Shown here piece by piece: positions 1 through 7,804 of a stretch of DNA of 20,308 nt; positions within the stretch are counted from its first letter, which is position 1; every line of letters begins with the position of its first letter. The stretch is from positions 1-20,308 of the forward strand of contig JAYOIK010000085.1 of the NCBI GenBank assembly GCA_038118725.1, read 5' to 3'. Under the pieces are notes generated by a model. The model did no database searches and was not told the DNA's origin. It was given only the letters and a program-made list of their open reading frames with translations. Source of the DNA: JADHLJ01 sp038118725. GTDB taxonomy: Bacteria > Pseudomonadota > Alphaproteobacteria > Thalassobaculales > Thalassobaculaceae. Both the position numbers and the translations under genes were made by a program.

Positions 1-137
1 CCAGGACGACGGCTGGTGTCGGCCCTACGCAACCCGTCGCCCTGGCGCACGGCAGGGCCTCTCGGCATCTGCAACAAGGCTGAAAGCCGGTCGCCCGGGT
101 CCCCCATCGCGAGGTCCTGTTCTTCGCCAGGACGGCG
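1..137. repeat. REPIN-like palindromic repeat at the left edge, plus the tail of another copy
   Basis: Positions 34-137 hold one copy of a repeat family seen several times in the window. It opens with CCGTCGCCCTGGCGCACGG (a small hairpin, CCCTG pairing with CAGGG) and closes with a GAGGTCCTG...CCAGGACGGCG hairpin, so the ends form an imperfect inverted repeat around a variable middle. Positions 1-12 (CCAGGACGACGG) match the closing end of a second copy cut by the window edge. No protein-coding gene is supported here. The layout fits REP doublets mobilised in trans; that mechanism is inference. Confidence 0.7.
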
Positions 138-155
138 AATGACCGCGCGATTTCG

Positions 156-1130
156 CTACGCCACGCGGAGGGCCGGGTCGGCGGCCTGGTTCCAGTTCGC
201 GTACCAGGCCTTGAACAGCTTGAGCTGATCGGCGGCGTAGCTCTTCTGGCTGGCCGAGAGTTCGTCCGTTTCGTTGAAATGGTATCGATAGGCCTCGTCG
301 CCCTCGAGCAGCATCAGGTATTTGTAATACAGCACCAAATCACAGCCCTCGTCGAAGGAGGATAGGACGTCGAGCGCCGCCTCCAGCTCCTGGGCGCGGG
401 CGCGGGCCTCGACATCGCCCTTCGCCGCGCTTTCACAGAGCGCGATCATGTGCAGTACCTCGCGGGGGAGGACATTGCCGATACCGGTGATCGCGCCGAC
501 CGCGCCGCAATTCACATAGCCATGGAAGACGTTGGTATCGACGCCGACCATCAGGGCGAGCGCCTCGTCCTGGCCGGTGATGTGCTCGGCCGCGTACCGC
601 AGGGCCGCGGCGCCGCCGAATTCCTTGAAGCCGACGAGATTGTCATGCGCCCGGCGCAGCTCGAAAAACAGATCCGCCTTGGTCTCGAAACCGTAATAGG
701 GGCTGTTATAGATCACCGCCGGCAGATCCGGCGCGGCGTCGAGGATCGCCGCGAAATGCGCCCGCTGCGCCGCGATCGAGGCGCCGCGCGAGAGCACGCG
801 GGGAATCAGCATCAGACCCTTGGCGCCGACCTTGGCGGCGTGGGCGGCATGCTCGGCGGCAAGCCGCGGGTTCTGGGCGCCGGTGCCGACGATCACCGGG
901 ATACCGGCATCCACCAGCCGTTCGACGCCGGTCCGCCGCTGGACGTCGGTCAGAAGCGGCCAGTCTCCCATCGACCCGCAATACACCACCGCCGACATGC
1001 CGAGATCGATCAATTCCCGACCCTTGGCCACCAACGCGTCGAAATCCGGTTCCCGGTCGGCGCCGCACGGGGTCATGAGGGCCGGAATGCAGCCGGAGAA
1101 TATGTTCGAGCCGTCGGCTTCGGTGGCCAT
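156..1130 (-). CDS. Dihydrodipicolinate synthase (DapA) family protein, probable aldolase/lyase or dehydratase
   Basis: A 324-residue class I (Schiff-base) TIM-barrel protein, the usual family length. Lys169 in GFKEFGG matches the Schiff-base lysine, and Tyr141 in VIYNSPYYG matches the conserved catalytic tyrosine. The segment CGSMGDWPLLT (51-61) sits where DapA has its GTTGE pyruvate-carboxylate loop. That loop differs enough to make true DapA unlikely; paralogues of this kind act on keto acids or hydroxyproline and sugar-acid intermediates. I chose the ATG at 1130 because AGGAG lies 7-8 nt upstream; an in-frame extension to 1244 reads like non-coding sequence. It is transcribed away from the monooxygenase gene, with about 275 bp between them. 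The family is certain, the substrate unknown. Confidence 0.9.
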   Translation of the reverse strand: MATEADGSNIFSGCIPALMTPCGADREPDFDALVAKGRELIDLGMSAVVYCGSMGDWPLLTDVQRRTGVERLVDAGIPVIVGTGAQNPRLAAEHAAHAAKVGAKGLMLIPRVLSRGASIAAQRAHFAAILDAAPDLPAVIYNSPYYGFETKADLFFELRRAHDNLVGFKEFGGAAALRYAAEHITGQDEALALMVGVDTNVFHGYVNCGAVGAITGIGNVLPREVLHMIALCESAAKGDVEARARAQELEAALDVLSSFDEGCDLVLYYKYLMLLEGDEAYRYHFNETDELSASQKSYAADQLKLFKAWYANWNQAADPALRVA

Positions 1131-1405
1131 TGTCAAACTCCTGGTTTCTCGCTTGGGCGGTTGTGAAACATCGCGGAAACTGTGGTCAAGCGTCAATGCG
1201 ACGATAATGCCGGGGCAGGAAGCTCCGCAAGCTCGATTCCACACGGATTACCGGCTCGGGCTCCGGGGACATACGAGATGAGAAAGGGTATTTCATACAG
1301 AACAATATGCGCGGTGTTGTTGTTGGCGAAAATCACGCCGGTCGACTACTGTCGCGGCTTCCGGGATCGCGCCGCGATCCCCGTTCGAAGCGAAAGGCCA
1401 TCCCC
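1131..1405. other. Divergent intergenic region between the DapA-family gene and the monooxygenase
   Basis: About 275 bp between two divergently transcribed genes, expected to hold promoters for both directions. I see AT-richer patches near 1280-1315 but no convincing -35/-10 pair or operator palindrome. In-frame codons upstream of the monooxygenase GTG (from 1307) translate to arginine-rich, unconserved-looking sequence, so I treat them as leader rather than protein. Confidence 0.4.
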
Positions 1406-2617
1406 GTGCGCGCGCATTTCGGGAAAGACGCCCCGGTTCTCATCGCCGGCGCGGGGCCGGCGGGTCTTACCGCCGCGGCCGTGCTTGCCGAGGCCGGGAT
1501 CGAGGCGATCGTGCTCGAGGCCGAGCCGGCCTTGCCGATGGAACTGCGCGCCTCGACTTTTCATCCGCCGACCCTGGATATGCTCGACCGGTTCGACGCG
1601 ACCGCCGGGCTGATCGAACAGGGGCTTATCGCGCCGGCCTTTCAGTATCGCGGACGCGCGGAAGGCCTCCTCGCCAGCTTTGATTTCGGTTTGATCGACG
1701 ATCTGACGGGCCACCCATATTGGGTTCAATGCGAGCAGTTCAAACTGAACCAATTGCTGGCGAATTGGTTGGCCAGAACCGGGCGGACCGAGATCCGATT
1801 CTCTCATCCCGTGGCCGCCGTGGAACAAGATGAAAATGGCGTTCGAGTGACCTGTGACACGCCGGATGGCCAGGTGACGGTGAACGGCGACTACCTCATC
1901 GGCGCCGACGGCGCGCGCAGCTTGGTCCGCTCTGCCCTGGGCATCGCCTTCGACGGCTTCACCTGGCCGGACAATTTCCTCGTGGTCTCGACACCCTTTG
2001 CCTTCGAGGACCATTTCGATGATCTGGACTGGGTGAACTATTTCGCCGATCCCGAGGAGTGGTTCTTCCTGCTTCGGGTGCCCGGCCTCTGGCGCTGCAT
2101 GTTCCCGACCCGGCCCGATGAAAGCGAGGGCGAGATATTCGACCCTCGGCGGGTACAGGCCCGGCTGCGCCGCGTGTTGGACCGCGACGAGCCCTACGAA
2201 ATCAACCACACCACCCTCTATCGGGTGCATCAGAGGGTCGCGGCGCGCTATCGTGGCGAGCGCTGTTTTCTCGCCGGGGACGCCGCGCATATCAACAACC
2301 CGCTGGGCGGCATGGGCATGAATGGCGGCATCCACGACGCGGTCGAGTTGGCCGAGACCCTTGTTGGGGTCCTTTCCAGAGGCGAGAGCGAGGCGGTGCT
2401 GGACCGCTATGAGGCGCGCCGCCGTCCGATCGCGCTGGACTACTTCAACCGCCTGACAATCCGCAACAAGCGCAACTTGGAAACAGCCGATCCCGCCGAA
2501 CAGGAGGCGTTCCGCGCCGAGCTCAAGGCCGCGAAATCGGATCGCGAGGCCGAGCGCGCGTTCCTCAAGCGGGTCTCGATGATCCAGTCCCTCGAAGACG
2601 CGGCGGCGCTGGCGTGA
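1406..2617 (+). CDS. FAD-dependent aromatic-ring-type monooxygenase (PHBH/UbiH-like)
   Basis: A 403-residue group A flavin monooxygenase, close to the ~390-400 residues of p-hydroxybenzoate hydroxylase. The N-terminal Rossmann motif GAGPAG (15-20) binds the ADP part of FAD, the middle has the DG-type motif in YLIGADGARS, and GDAAHINNPLGGMGMN (from 291) is the second FAD-binding motif. Such enzymes use NAD(P)H and O2 to hydroxylate aromatic or related compounds in the cytosol. The start is uncertain: GTG at 1406 has an AAAGG stretch upstream and begins just before the conserved fold, while an ATG at 1307 would add 33 unlikely residues. Its stop overlaps the GTG of the EamA gene (GTGA), indicating one transcript. 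The substrate cannot be read from the sequence. Confidence 0.87.
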   Translation: MRAHFGKDAPVLIAGAGPAGLTAAAVLAEAGIEAIVLEAEPALPMELRASTFHPPTLDMLDRFDATAGLIEQGLIAPAFQYRGRAEGLLASFDFGLIDDLTGHPYWVQCEQFKLNQLLANWLARTGRTEIRFSHPVAAVEQDENGVRVTCDTPDGQVTVNGDYLIGADGARSLVRSALGIAFDGFTWPDNFLVVSTPFAFEDHFDDLDWVNYFADPEEWFFLLRVPGLWRCMFPTRPDESEGEIFDPRRVQARLRRVLDRDEPYEINHTTLYRVHQRVAARYRGERCFLAGDAAHINNPLGGMGMNGGIHDAVELAETLVGVLSRGESEAVLDRYEARRRPIALDYFNRLTIRNKRNLETADPAEQEAFRAELKAAKSDREAERAFLKRVSMIQSLEDAAALA

Positions 2618-3480
2618 CCGAACAGCATCCCCTCAAGGCGATTGGTTACTTCAGTGTCGCGATCCTGTTGATCGCGCTGGTCGACGGAATTTGCAAGATC
2701 TACACGACCGACCTGCACGCCGTGCAACTGGTCTGGGGGTATTTCGTCGGCATCACGCTTACCCTGGCGATCTATTTCGCGATCCGAGGCGAGCGGCTGG
2801 GCGATCTGATGAAGACCGAGAGACGACGTCTGCAACTGGCTCGGCCGGCGTTTCTGGTCGGCTCGATCACGTCGCTGTTTATCGGGCTGACCTATCTGCC
2901 GATCGCCGAGACCACCGCGATCGGGTTTACGGCACCGCTGTTCATCACCGCGCTGTCGGTGCCGATCCTGCGGGAAAAGGTCGGCTTGCATCGCTGGACG
3001 GCGGTGGTGATTGGTCTCGTCGGTGTGCTGATCATCGTGCGACCGGGCGGCGGGCTTTGGCACTGGGCCTCGGTCATGCCGTTGATCGGCGCGATGTTCT
3101 TCGCCTGCTTTCAACTGGTCACGCGGGTTCTCGCCTCGAGTGAGCGCACGCATGTCACCCTGTTTCACACCGGCCTCGGCGGGTTGCTGTGGACCAGCTT
3201 GATGGTGCCGTTCTTCTGGACCCCGCCGACGGCGGTCCATTGGGCGGTGTTCATCGGAACCGGCGTGATGGGGACGATGGCGCATCTTTGCATGATAAGC
3301 GCCTTCAACCGCGCCGAGGCCTCGCTATTGGCGCCGCACAATTACACCAAGATCATCTGGGTCGCCGTGCTGGGCTATGTGCTCTTTGATGACGTGCCGA
3401 GCTTGAACATGTGGATCGGGACCGCCGTGATCGTATCGGCGGGGGTCTATGTCTTGTACCGGGAACGGCGACGGGCGTAG
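2614..3480 (+). CDS. EamA/DMT-superfamily transporter (10 TM)
   Basis: A 288-residue integral inner-membrane protein with alternating hydrophobic helices, consistent with two EamA repeats of five helices each. The stretch PIAETTAIGFTAPLFITAL is the typical end of the first repeat (helices 3-4), repeated in the second half as RAEASLLAPHNYTKIIWV. The family exports or exchanges small metabolites such as amino acids, drugs and nucleotide-related compounds. The GTG start overlaps the monooxygenase stop by 4 bp, so the two are translationally coupled; the transporter may move that enzyme's substrate or product (inference). The C-terminus is short and basic (RERRRA), predicted cytoplasmic. Confidence 0.9.
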   Translation: MTEQHPLKAIGYFSVAILLIALVDGICKIYTTDLHAVQLVWGYFVGITLTLAIYFAIRGERLGDLMKTERRRLQLARPAFLVGSITSLFIGLTYLPIAETTAIGFTAPLFITALSVPILREKVGLHRWTAVVIGLVGVLIIVRPGGGLWHWASVMPLIGAMFFACFQLVTRVLASSERTHVTLFHTGLGGLLWTSLMVPFFWTPPTAVHWAVFIGTGVMGTMAHLCMISAFNRAEASLLAPHNYTKIIWVAVLGYVLFDDVPSLNMWIGTAVIVSAGVYVLYRERRRA

Positions 3481-3511
3481 GCTGCGCGGCCTGGACATCG
3501 GGAGACCCTTC

Positions 3512-3940
3512 ATGGCCGAGATCATCAACGGTGGCTGCCATTGCGGCAATCTCAAGCTTGCCTTCCACGCCTCGGGACGGTTCGAGGATTTGCCGATCCG
3601 CGCCTGCCAATGCAGCTTCTGTCGCAAGCACAATGTGCGCGCCACCGCCGATCCGGCCGGACGGTTAGAGATCAAGGTCGCCGACGTGGGCAAGCTCTCA
3701 CGCTATCGCATGGGCCATGGGATCACGGATTTTCTGGTCTGCCGGGATTGCGGCGTCTATATCGGCGCGACCATGGAGGACCCGGAGAACGACCAGACCC
3801 TGGCGACCTGCGTGGTCAACACGCTGGAGCTTGACCCAACGCGCATCGCCGATCCAGTCGCGGCGCACTATGATGAGGAAACAGCGGGCTCTCGCCTGGA
3901 ACGCCGCCGCGAACGCTGGATGAAAGTGGATTTCTCGTGA
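3512..3940 (+). CDS. GFA/CENP-V-domain zinc protein (first of two)
   Basis: A 142-residue protein of the Gfa-like (glutathione-dependent formaldehyde-activating) fold. The zinc-ligand pattern is visible: C9-H-C11, then C32-Q-C34-S-F-C37, then a C-R-D-C-G pair in the middle. The family was named for S-hydroxymethyl-glutathione formation, though that catalytic role has been disputed; members may bind glutathione adducts. I chose ATG 3512 over an upstream in-frame start because GGGAGA lies just ahead and the N-terminus then fits the family. It lies 31 bp after the EamA gene and 28 bp before selA, so it probably shares their transcript. A second, diverged GFA gene lies at 15849-16244. Confidence 0.88.
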   Translation: MAEIINGGCHCGNLKLAFHASGRFEDLPIRACQCSFCRKHNVRATADPAGRLEIKVADVGKLSRYRMGHGITDFLVCRDCGVYIGATMEDPENDQTLATCVVNTLELDPTRIADPVAAHYDEETAGSRLERRRERWMKVDFS

Positions 3941-3968
3941 TCGGGCGCGGCCGGCCAGTTCCGCGTTC

Positions 3969-5402
3969 ATGACCGGGAGGAGCAATCCCTTCGCCGTGCT
4001 GCCTTCGCTTGACGCGATGCTGAGATCCGCCGCGTTGGCGGGAGAGATCGAGGCTCGGGGCCGCCAGGTGATGGTCGAGACCCTGCGCGGGGTAGTCGGT
4101 GATCTGCGGGCGAGACCCGAGGATTTGCCGGATACCACCGAGGCGACAATTGCTCTTGTCGCGGGGATGACGAAACAACGCTTAAGCGAGAGCGCCGGCT
4201 CGCCGGGGCGCGCGGTCATCAATCTGACCGGCACGATCCTGCATACCAATCTCGGCCGCGCGATCTTGCCCGAGAGCGCGATTGAAGCCGTCACCCGCGC
4301 CGCGGCTTCGCCCAGTAGCTTGGAATTCGACATCGAAAGCGGCAGGCGCGGCGACCGGGAACGCGGCTTGGTGGAGCGCCTGATAAGGTTGACCGGGGCC
4401 GAGGACGCCACCGTCGTCAACAATAACGCGGCCGCCGTGGTTCTGGCGCTGGATACCCTGGCGCGACGCCGCGAGGTGCCGATCTCGCGAGGTGAGCTGG
4501 TTGAGATCGGCGGCGCGTTCCGCATGCCCGATATCATGAGCCGGGCCGGCTGCAAGATGCGGGAGGTCGGAAACACCAACCGCACCCATCTCCGGGACTA
4601 CGAGGCGGTGATCGGCCCACGCACGGCGATGCTGCTCAAGGTCCATACCTCGAACTACGTGGTCCAGGGTTTCACCGCATCGGTGGGCGAGAGGGCGCTG
4701 GCGAATCTCGCGCGGGAACACGCGATCCCGCTGATGGTGGATCTCGGCAGCGGCGCCTTGGTCGATATGGCGCGCCTTGGCCTGCCGCGCGAACCGACGG
4801 TGGCGGAGACCTTGAAGGCCGGCGCCGATCTGGTGACCTTCAGCGGCGACAAGCTTCTTGGTGGGCCGCAGGCGGGGCTGATCGTCGGGCGCAAGGATCT
4901 CATCGCCAAGCTCAAGCGCAACCCGTTAAAACGCGCGCTCCGGCTGGACAAGATGACCCTGGCGGCGCTCGACGCGGTGCTTGGGCTGTATGAGAATCCG
5001 GACACGCTGGTCGAGAATGTCCCGACCCTGCGCCATCTTACCCGCCCCTTGGAGGTGATTGCCGAACAGGCCGAACGTTTGGTGTCGCGGTTGCGTGACG
5101 CCTTGGACGGTGCGCGCGGAGACGGCTGGGCCGTATCGGTGGAGCCTTGCCAAAGCGAGATCGGCAGCGGCTCCTTGCCGGGCGCGGGGCTGGACAGTGT
5201 CGCCCTGGTTGTCCGCTCGAAGGCGCGGCGCGGCGGCGCGGCGTTGAACCGTCTGTCGACGCGGTTTCGCGGCTTGCCGATGCCGGTTATCGGAAGGGTC
5301 GGCGATGGCGGTTTCTGGCTCGACCTTCGATGCCTCGATGACGAGGCGGCTTTCGTCGACCAACTCGCGGGCTTGGCCGGGGAAAGCGGAGCCGAGGGAT
5401 GA
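3969..5402 (+). CDS. selA: L-seryl-tRNA(Sec) selenium transferase SelA
   Basis: A 477-residue PLP enzyme (E. coli SelA has 463) that converts Ser-tRNA(Sec) to Sec-tRNA(Sec) using selenophosphate. Recognisable blocks in order: INLTGTILHTNLGRA near residue 77, the VVNNNAAAV cofactor loop, a NTNRTHLRDY segment, the VDLGSG aspartate region, and SGDKLLGGPQAG, where Lys295 is the PLP lysine, the same number as in E. coli. The N-terminal domain (PSLDAMLRS...) contacts tRNA-Sec. No strong ribosome-binding site precedes ATG 3969, so translation may depend on coupling with the upstream GFA gene. The stop overlaps the selB start as ATGA. Nothing is missing or truncated. Confidence 0.98.
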   Translation: MTGRSNPFAVLPSLDAMLRSAALAGEIEARGRQVMVETLRGVVGDLRARPEDLPDTTEATIALVAGMTKQRLSESAGSPGRAVINLTGTILHTNLGRAILPESAIEAVTRAAASPSSLEFDIESGRRGDRERGLVERLIRLTGAEDATVVNNNAAAVVLALDTLARRREVPISRGELVEIGGAFRMPDIMSRAGCKMREVGNTNRTHLRDYEAVIGPRTAMLLKVHTSNYVVQGFTASVGERALANLAREHAIPLMVDLGSGALVDMARLGLPREPTVAETLKAGADLVTFSGDKLLGGPQAGLIVGRKDLIAKLKRNPLKRALRLDKMTLAALDAVLGLYENPDTLVENVPTLRHLTRPLEVIAEQAERLVSRLRDALDGARGDGWAVSVEPCQSEIGSGSLPGAGLDSVALVVRSKARRGGAALNRLSTRFRGLPMPVIGRVGDGGFWLDLRCLDDEAAFVDQLAGLAGESGAEG

Positions 5403-7318
5403 TTATCGCCACCGCCGGGCATGTCGATCACGGCAAGACCTCCCTGGTGCGCGCGCTGACCGGCATCGACACCGACCGCCTGCCCGAGGAAAGGCGCCGC
5501 GGGCTGACAATCGAGCTTCGTTATGCTTATGCCGACTGGTCGGGCGTAGGGCGGCCAGATGGGGGGCGGCCAGATGGGGGGGGCATCGGCTTTGTCGACG
5601 TGCCGGGGCATCATCGCTTCGTCGCGACCATGGTCGCCGGCGTCACCGGTGTCGACGCGGCCCTGATCGTCATCGCGGCGGATGACGGGGTGATGCCGCA
5701 GACCCGGGAGCATGTGGCGATCCTCGACCTGCTCGGCGTTGAGCGCGGCGTGATCGCGATCACCAAGGCCGACAAGGTCGACGCTGATCGGCTGGCGGCG
5801 GTTGCTTCCGAGGCGAGGCGTCTGGTCGCGGGAACCGCCATGGCCGACCTCGCGGTTATGGAAACCAGCGCCGAGACCGGCCTGGGCATCGAGGTTCTGC
5901 GCGAACGATTGTCGGAATTGACGCCGCTTGCCGGCGGCGTGGACCATTGCTTCCGTCTCGCGGTCGACCGATCCTTTGTCCTGGAGGGCGTGGGCGTGAT
6001 CCTCGCGGGCCCGGTATTGTCCGGGACGGTCGCGCGGGGCGACGAGCTGGTGGTCATGCCCGGCGGCGCGGTCGTGTTGGCGCGCGGTCTGCGGGTGCAA
6101 GACGCCGAAAACGAGATCGCGCGTACCGGGGACCGCGCGGCCATTCAAATCGGCGGACGCGATGCCGGGCGCGCCGTGGCGCGGCGGGGTGATTGGCTCT
6201 GTGCCCCTGATACCGGTATCGCCAGCCGGCGCGTCGATGTCCGGATTCGCCCGGCCCGGAGCATGGACGGCGAGATAAAGCACGAGCAACCAGTTCACCT
6301 GCATATCGGCGCGGCGGATGTGCTGGGTCGCTTGGCATTGTTGGATCGACGGCGTCTGGCGGCGGGGGAAGAGGCCTGGGGGCAACTGTTGCTGGATCGC
6401 GAGATCTGCTCGGTGCGCGGCGACCGGTTCATTCTGCGCGATCAATCCGCGCGCGAGACCATCGCCGGCGGCTGGGTCGTCGACCCGGCGGGCGCGGAAC
6501 GTGGTCGGGCCAAGCCGGAACGCCTGCGCGCCCTCAAGGCGATGGCCGAGACAGCACCGGGGGAGGCTCTGCGGGCGTTGCTTGGAGTGGACGGCGGGCC
6601 GGTGAATCTCGATCTCTTCGCGCGGCGCTGGAATCTCCTCGAAGAGACAGCGAACGCGATGTTTTCCGAGATGGACATGGTCCGGGTCGGCGAGCGCGCC
6701 TTCGATTCCGGTTTCTGGGAGGCTTGGCGCGCGGCGGCGCTCGCGGCCCTGGACGCGGATCACCGAGAGCATCCCGACCGCCTCGGCCTCGACGCGCCGA
6801 GCCTCGCGGCGGCGATCGGGCGCCGACTGGTCGACACGCGCCCGGTTCTCGCCGGTCTGGTCGACGACGGCGTGCTGGTACTGGAATTCGGTATCTATCG
6901 CCGTCCGACACACACGCCGAGTTTGGCGACGAAGGATCAGACGGCGTGGGAGCGCCTGCGTCCGCTTCTCGGCGATGCGGATCATCCGGCTGACGTCGCT
7001 CACCAGATCGCCCGAAACCATGACTGGGAGATTGCGGAGCTTCTTTCGCTTCTCGGGCGTTTAGAGCGTCATGGGCTGGTGATCCGGATCTCGCGCAACC
7101 GTTATCTCCCGCCGGAAACCGTCGCGGCCCTCGCCCGGGCGGCGGAGGCGGCGGTCGAGGACGGCGCCCTCACGTTGGTCGGTTTTCGTGCTCGGGCGGG
7201 GGTTGGACGCAACCTCGCGGTCGAGTTTCTCGAGTTCCTCGACCGCAAGCGCATGACCCGTCGTGCCGGCGCGCGCCGGGTCATGCTGGCCGGTGTGGCG
7301 GAGGTGTTCGGACGCTAG
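5399..7318 (+). CDS. selB: Selenocysteine-specific elongation factor SelB
   Basis: A 639-residue GTPase that carries Sec-tRNA(Sec) to the ribosome at UGA codons preceding a SECIS hairpin. The G domain is clear: GHVDHGKT (7-14), the RGLTIEL switch region, DVPGH (67-71) and TKAD (122-125). Two beta-barrel domains follow. The C-terminal ~250 residues form the winged-helix repeats that read SECIS RNA, ending in the EFLEFLDRKRMTRRAGARR helix-wing typical of SelB. Length is slightly above E. coli SelB (614). The start overlaps the selA stop by 4 bp. An unusual GRPDGGRPDGGG run sits between switch I and DVPGH, encoded by a 15-bp tandem duplication. Confidence 0.98.
   Translation: MIIATAGHVDHGKTSLVRALTGIDTDRLPEERRRGLTIELRYAYADWSGVGRPDGGRPDGGGIGFVDVPGHHRFVATMVAGVTGVDAALIVIAADDGVMPQTREHVAILDLLGVERGVIAITKADKVDADRLAAVASEARRLVAGTAMADLAVMETSAETGLGIEVLRERLSELTPLAGGVDHCFRLAVDRSFVLEGVGVILAGPVLSGTVARGDELVVMPGGAVVLARGLRVQDAENEIARTGDRAAIQIGGRDAGRAVARRGDWLCAPDTGIASRRVDVRIRPARSMDGEIKHEQPVHLHIGAADVLGRLALLDRRRLAAGEEAWGQLLLDREICSVRGDRFILRDQSARETIAGGWVVDPAGAERGRAKPERLRALKAMAETAPGEALRALLGVDGGPVNLDLFARRWNLLEETANAMFSEMDMVRVGERAFDSGFWEAWRAAALAALDADHREHPDRLGLDAPSLAAAIGRRLVDTRPVLAGLVDDGVLVLEFGIYRRPTHTPSLATKDQTAWERLRPLLGDADHPADVAHQIARNHDWEIAELLSLLGRLERHGLVIRISRNRYLPPETVAALARAAEAAVEDGALTLVGFRARAGVGRNLAVEFLEFLDRKRMTRRAGARRVMLAGVAEVFGR
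5551..5580 (+). repeat. 15-bp tandem duplication inside selB
   Basis: The unit GCGGCCAGATGGGGG occurs twice in a row (5551-5565 and 5566-5580), followed by more G residues (an 8-G run from 5576). Being 15 bp it keeps the frame and adds five residues of Gly/Arg/Pro/Asp in a surface loop of the SelB G domain, just before the DVPGH motif. This looks like recent replication slippage. Confidence 0.85.
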
Positions 7319-7330
7319 CGTCTCCCCCCT

Positions 7331-7440
7331 TCCGTCGTCCTGGCGAAAGGCAGGACCTCGCGCCGTTTGGCCCGGTCGCGCTGGATTGGCGGTTGCGCTG
7401 CGTATGTGGACCGAGGCCCTGCCGTGCGCCAGGGCGACGG
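7331..7440. repeat. REPIN-like element, copy A of a near-identical pair upstream of selC
   Basis: A 110-bp element that begins TCCGTCGTCCTGGCGAAAGG and ends with GCCAGGGCGACGG; it is inverted relative to the copies at the left edge and at 12.9-13.3 kb. Each end can fold on itself (TCCTG with CAGGA; CCCTG with CAGGG), and the two ends are roughly complementary. It starts 12 bp after the selB stop. A second copy with only two mismatches lies at 7464-7573, a period of 133 bp. Confidence 0.85.
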
Positions 7441-7463
7441 TTACGGAAGCGTTGTGGATACCC

Positions 7464-7573
7464 TCCGTCGTCCTGGCGAAAGGCAGGACCTCGCGCCGCT
7501 TGGCCCGGTCGCGCTGGATTGGCGGTTGCGCTGCGTATGTGGACCGAGGCCCCGCCGTGCGCCAGGGCGACGG
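7464..7573. repeat. REPIN-like element, copy B of the pair
   Basis: A 110-bp direct duplicate of 7331-7440 with two visible substitutions (T to C in CCGTTTGG, T to C in CCCTGCC). A 23-bp spacer that differs from both copies separates them. The very low divergence implies a recent tandem duplication. The remaining 116 bp up to selC (7574-7689) hold no gene; the selC promoter is expected there, but I cannot point to a convincing -35/-10 pair. Confidence 0.85.
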
Positions 7574-7689
7574 AGGTGGGGCGGGATGACGATTTGTTTT
7601 TCAGGACGCGGGGTACTCCCTGTCGCCCGCCGCGCTCCTTCCGCTATTGCGTGGCGGTTTCCGCGTCTTTAGCCTCGGGCCGCGCTGTT

Positions 7690-7784
7690 GGAAGGAATTC
7701 CCGTCCGGTGACGGGCGCGGGCTTCAAACCCGTCGAGGGGCGCGCGGCGTGTCTGGTGGGTTCGACTCCCACTTCCTTCCGCCA
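7690..7784 (+). tRNA. selC: tRNA-Sec (anticodon TCA), selC
   Basis: A 95-nt tRNA with every hallmark of selenocysteine tRNA. The 8-bp acceptor stem pairs GGAAGGAA (7690-7697) with TTCCTTCC (7773-7780), followed by discriminator G and encoded CCA (7782-7784). The D arm has a 6-bp stem, CCCGTC/GACGGG, around a four-base loop (7700-7715). The anticodon loop CTTCAAA (7722-7728) carries TCA at 7724-7726, which reads UGA. A long variable arm occupies roughly 7733-7755, and the T arm is GTGGG-TTCGACT-CCCAC (7756-7772). The 8+5 acceptor/T architecture is the bacterial form recognised by SelA and SelB. It lies between selB and a minus-strand oxidoreductase gene, 21 bp from the latter's stop. Confidence 0.97.
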
Positions 7785-7804
7785 CCACTACTCCCGACAA
7801 TCCA

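Noticed and set aside
4655..7021. A 788-codon open frame on the minus strand, antisense to selA/selB
   Set aside because: It is the codon-bias shadow of selB and selA in GC-rich DNA: Arg/Pro/Ala-rich low-complexity sequence, no family motif, and it overlaps two certain genes.
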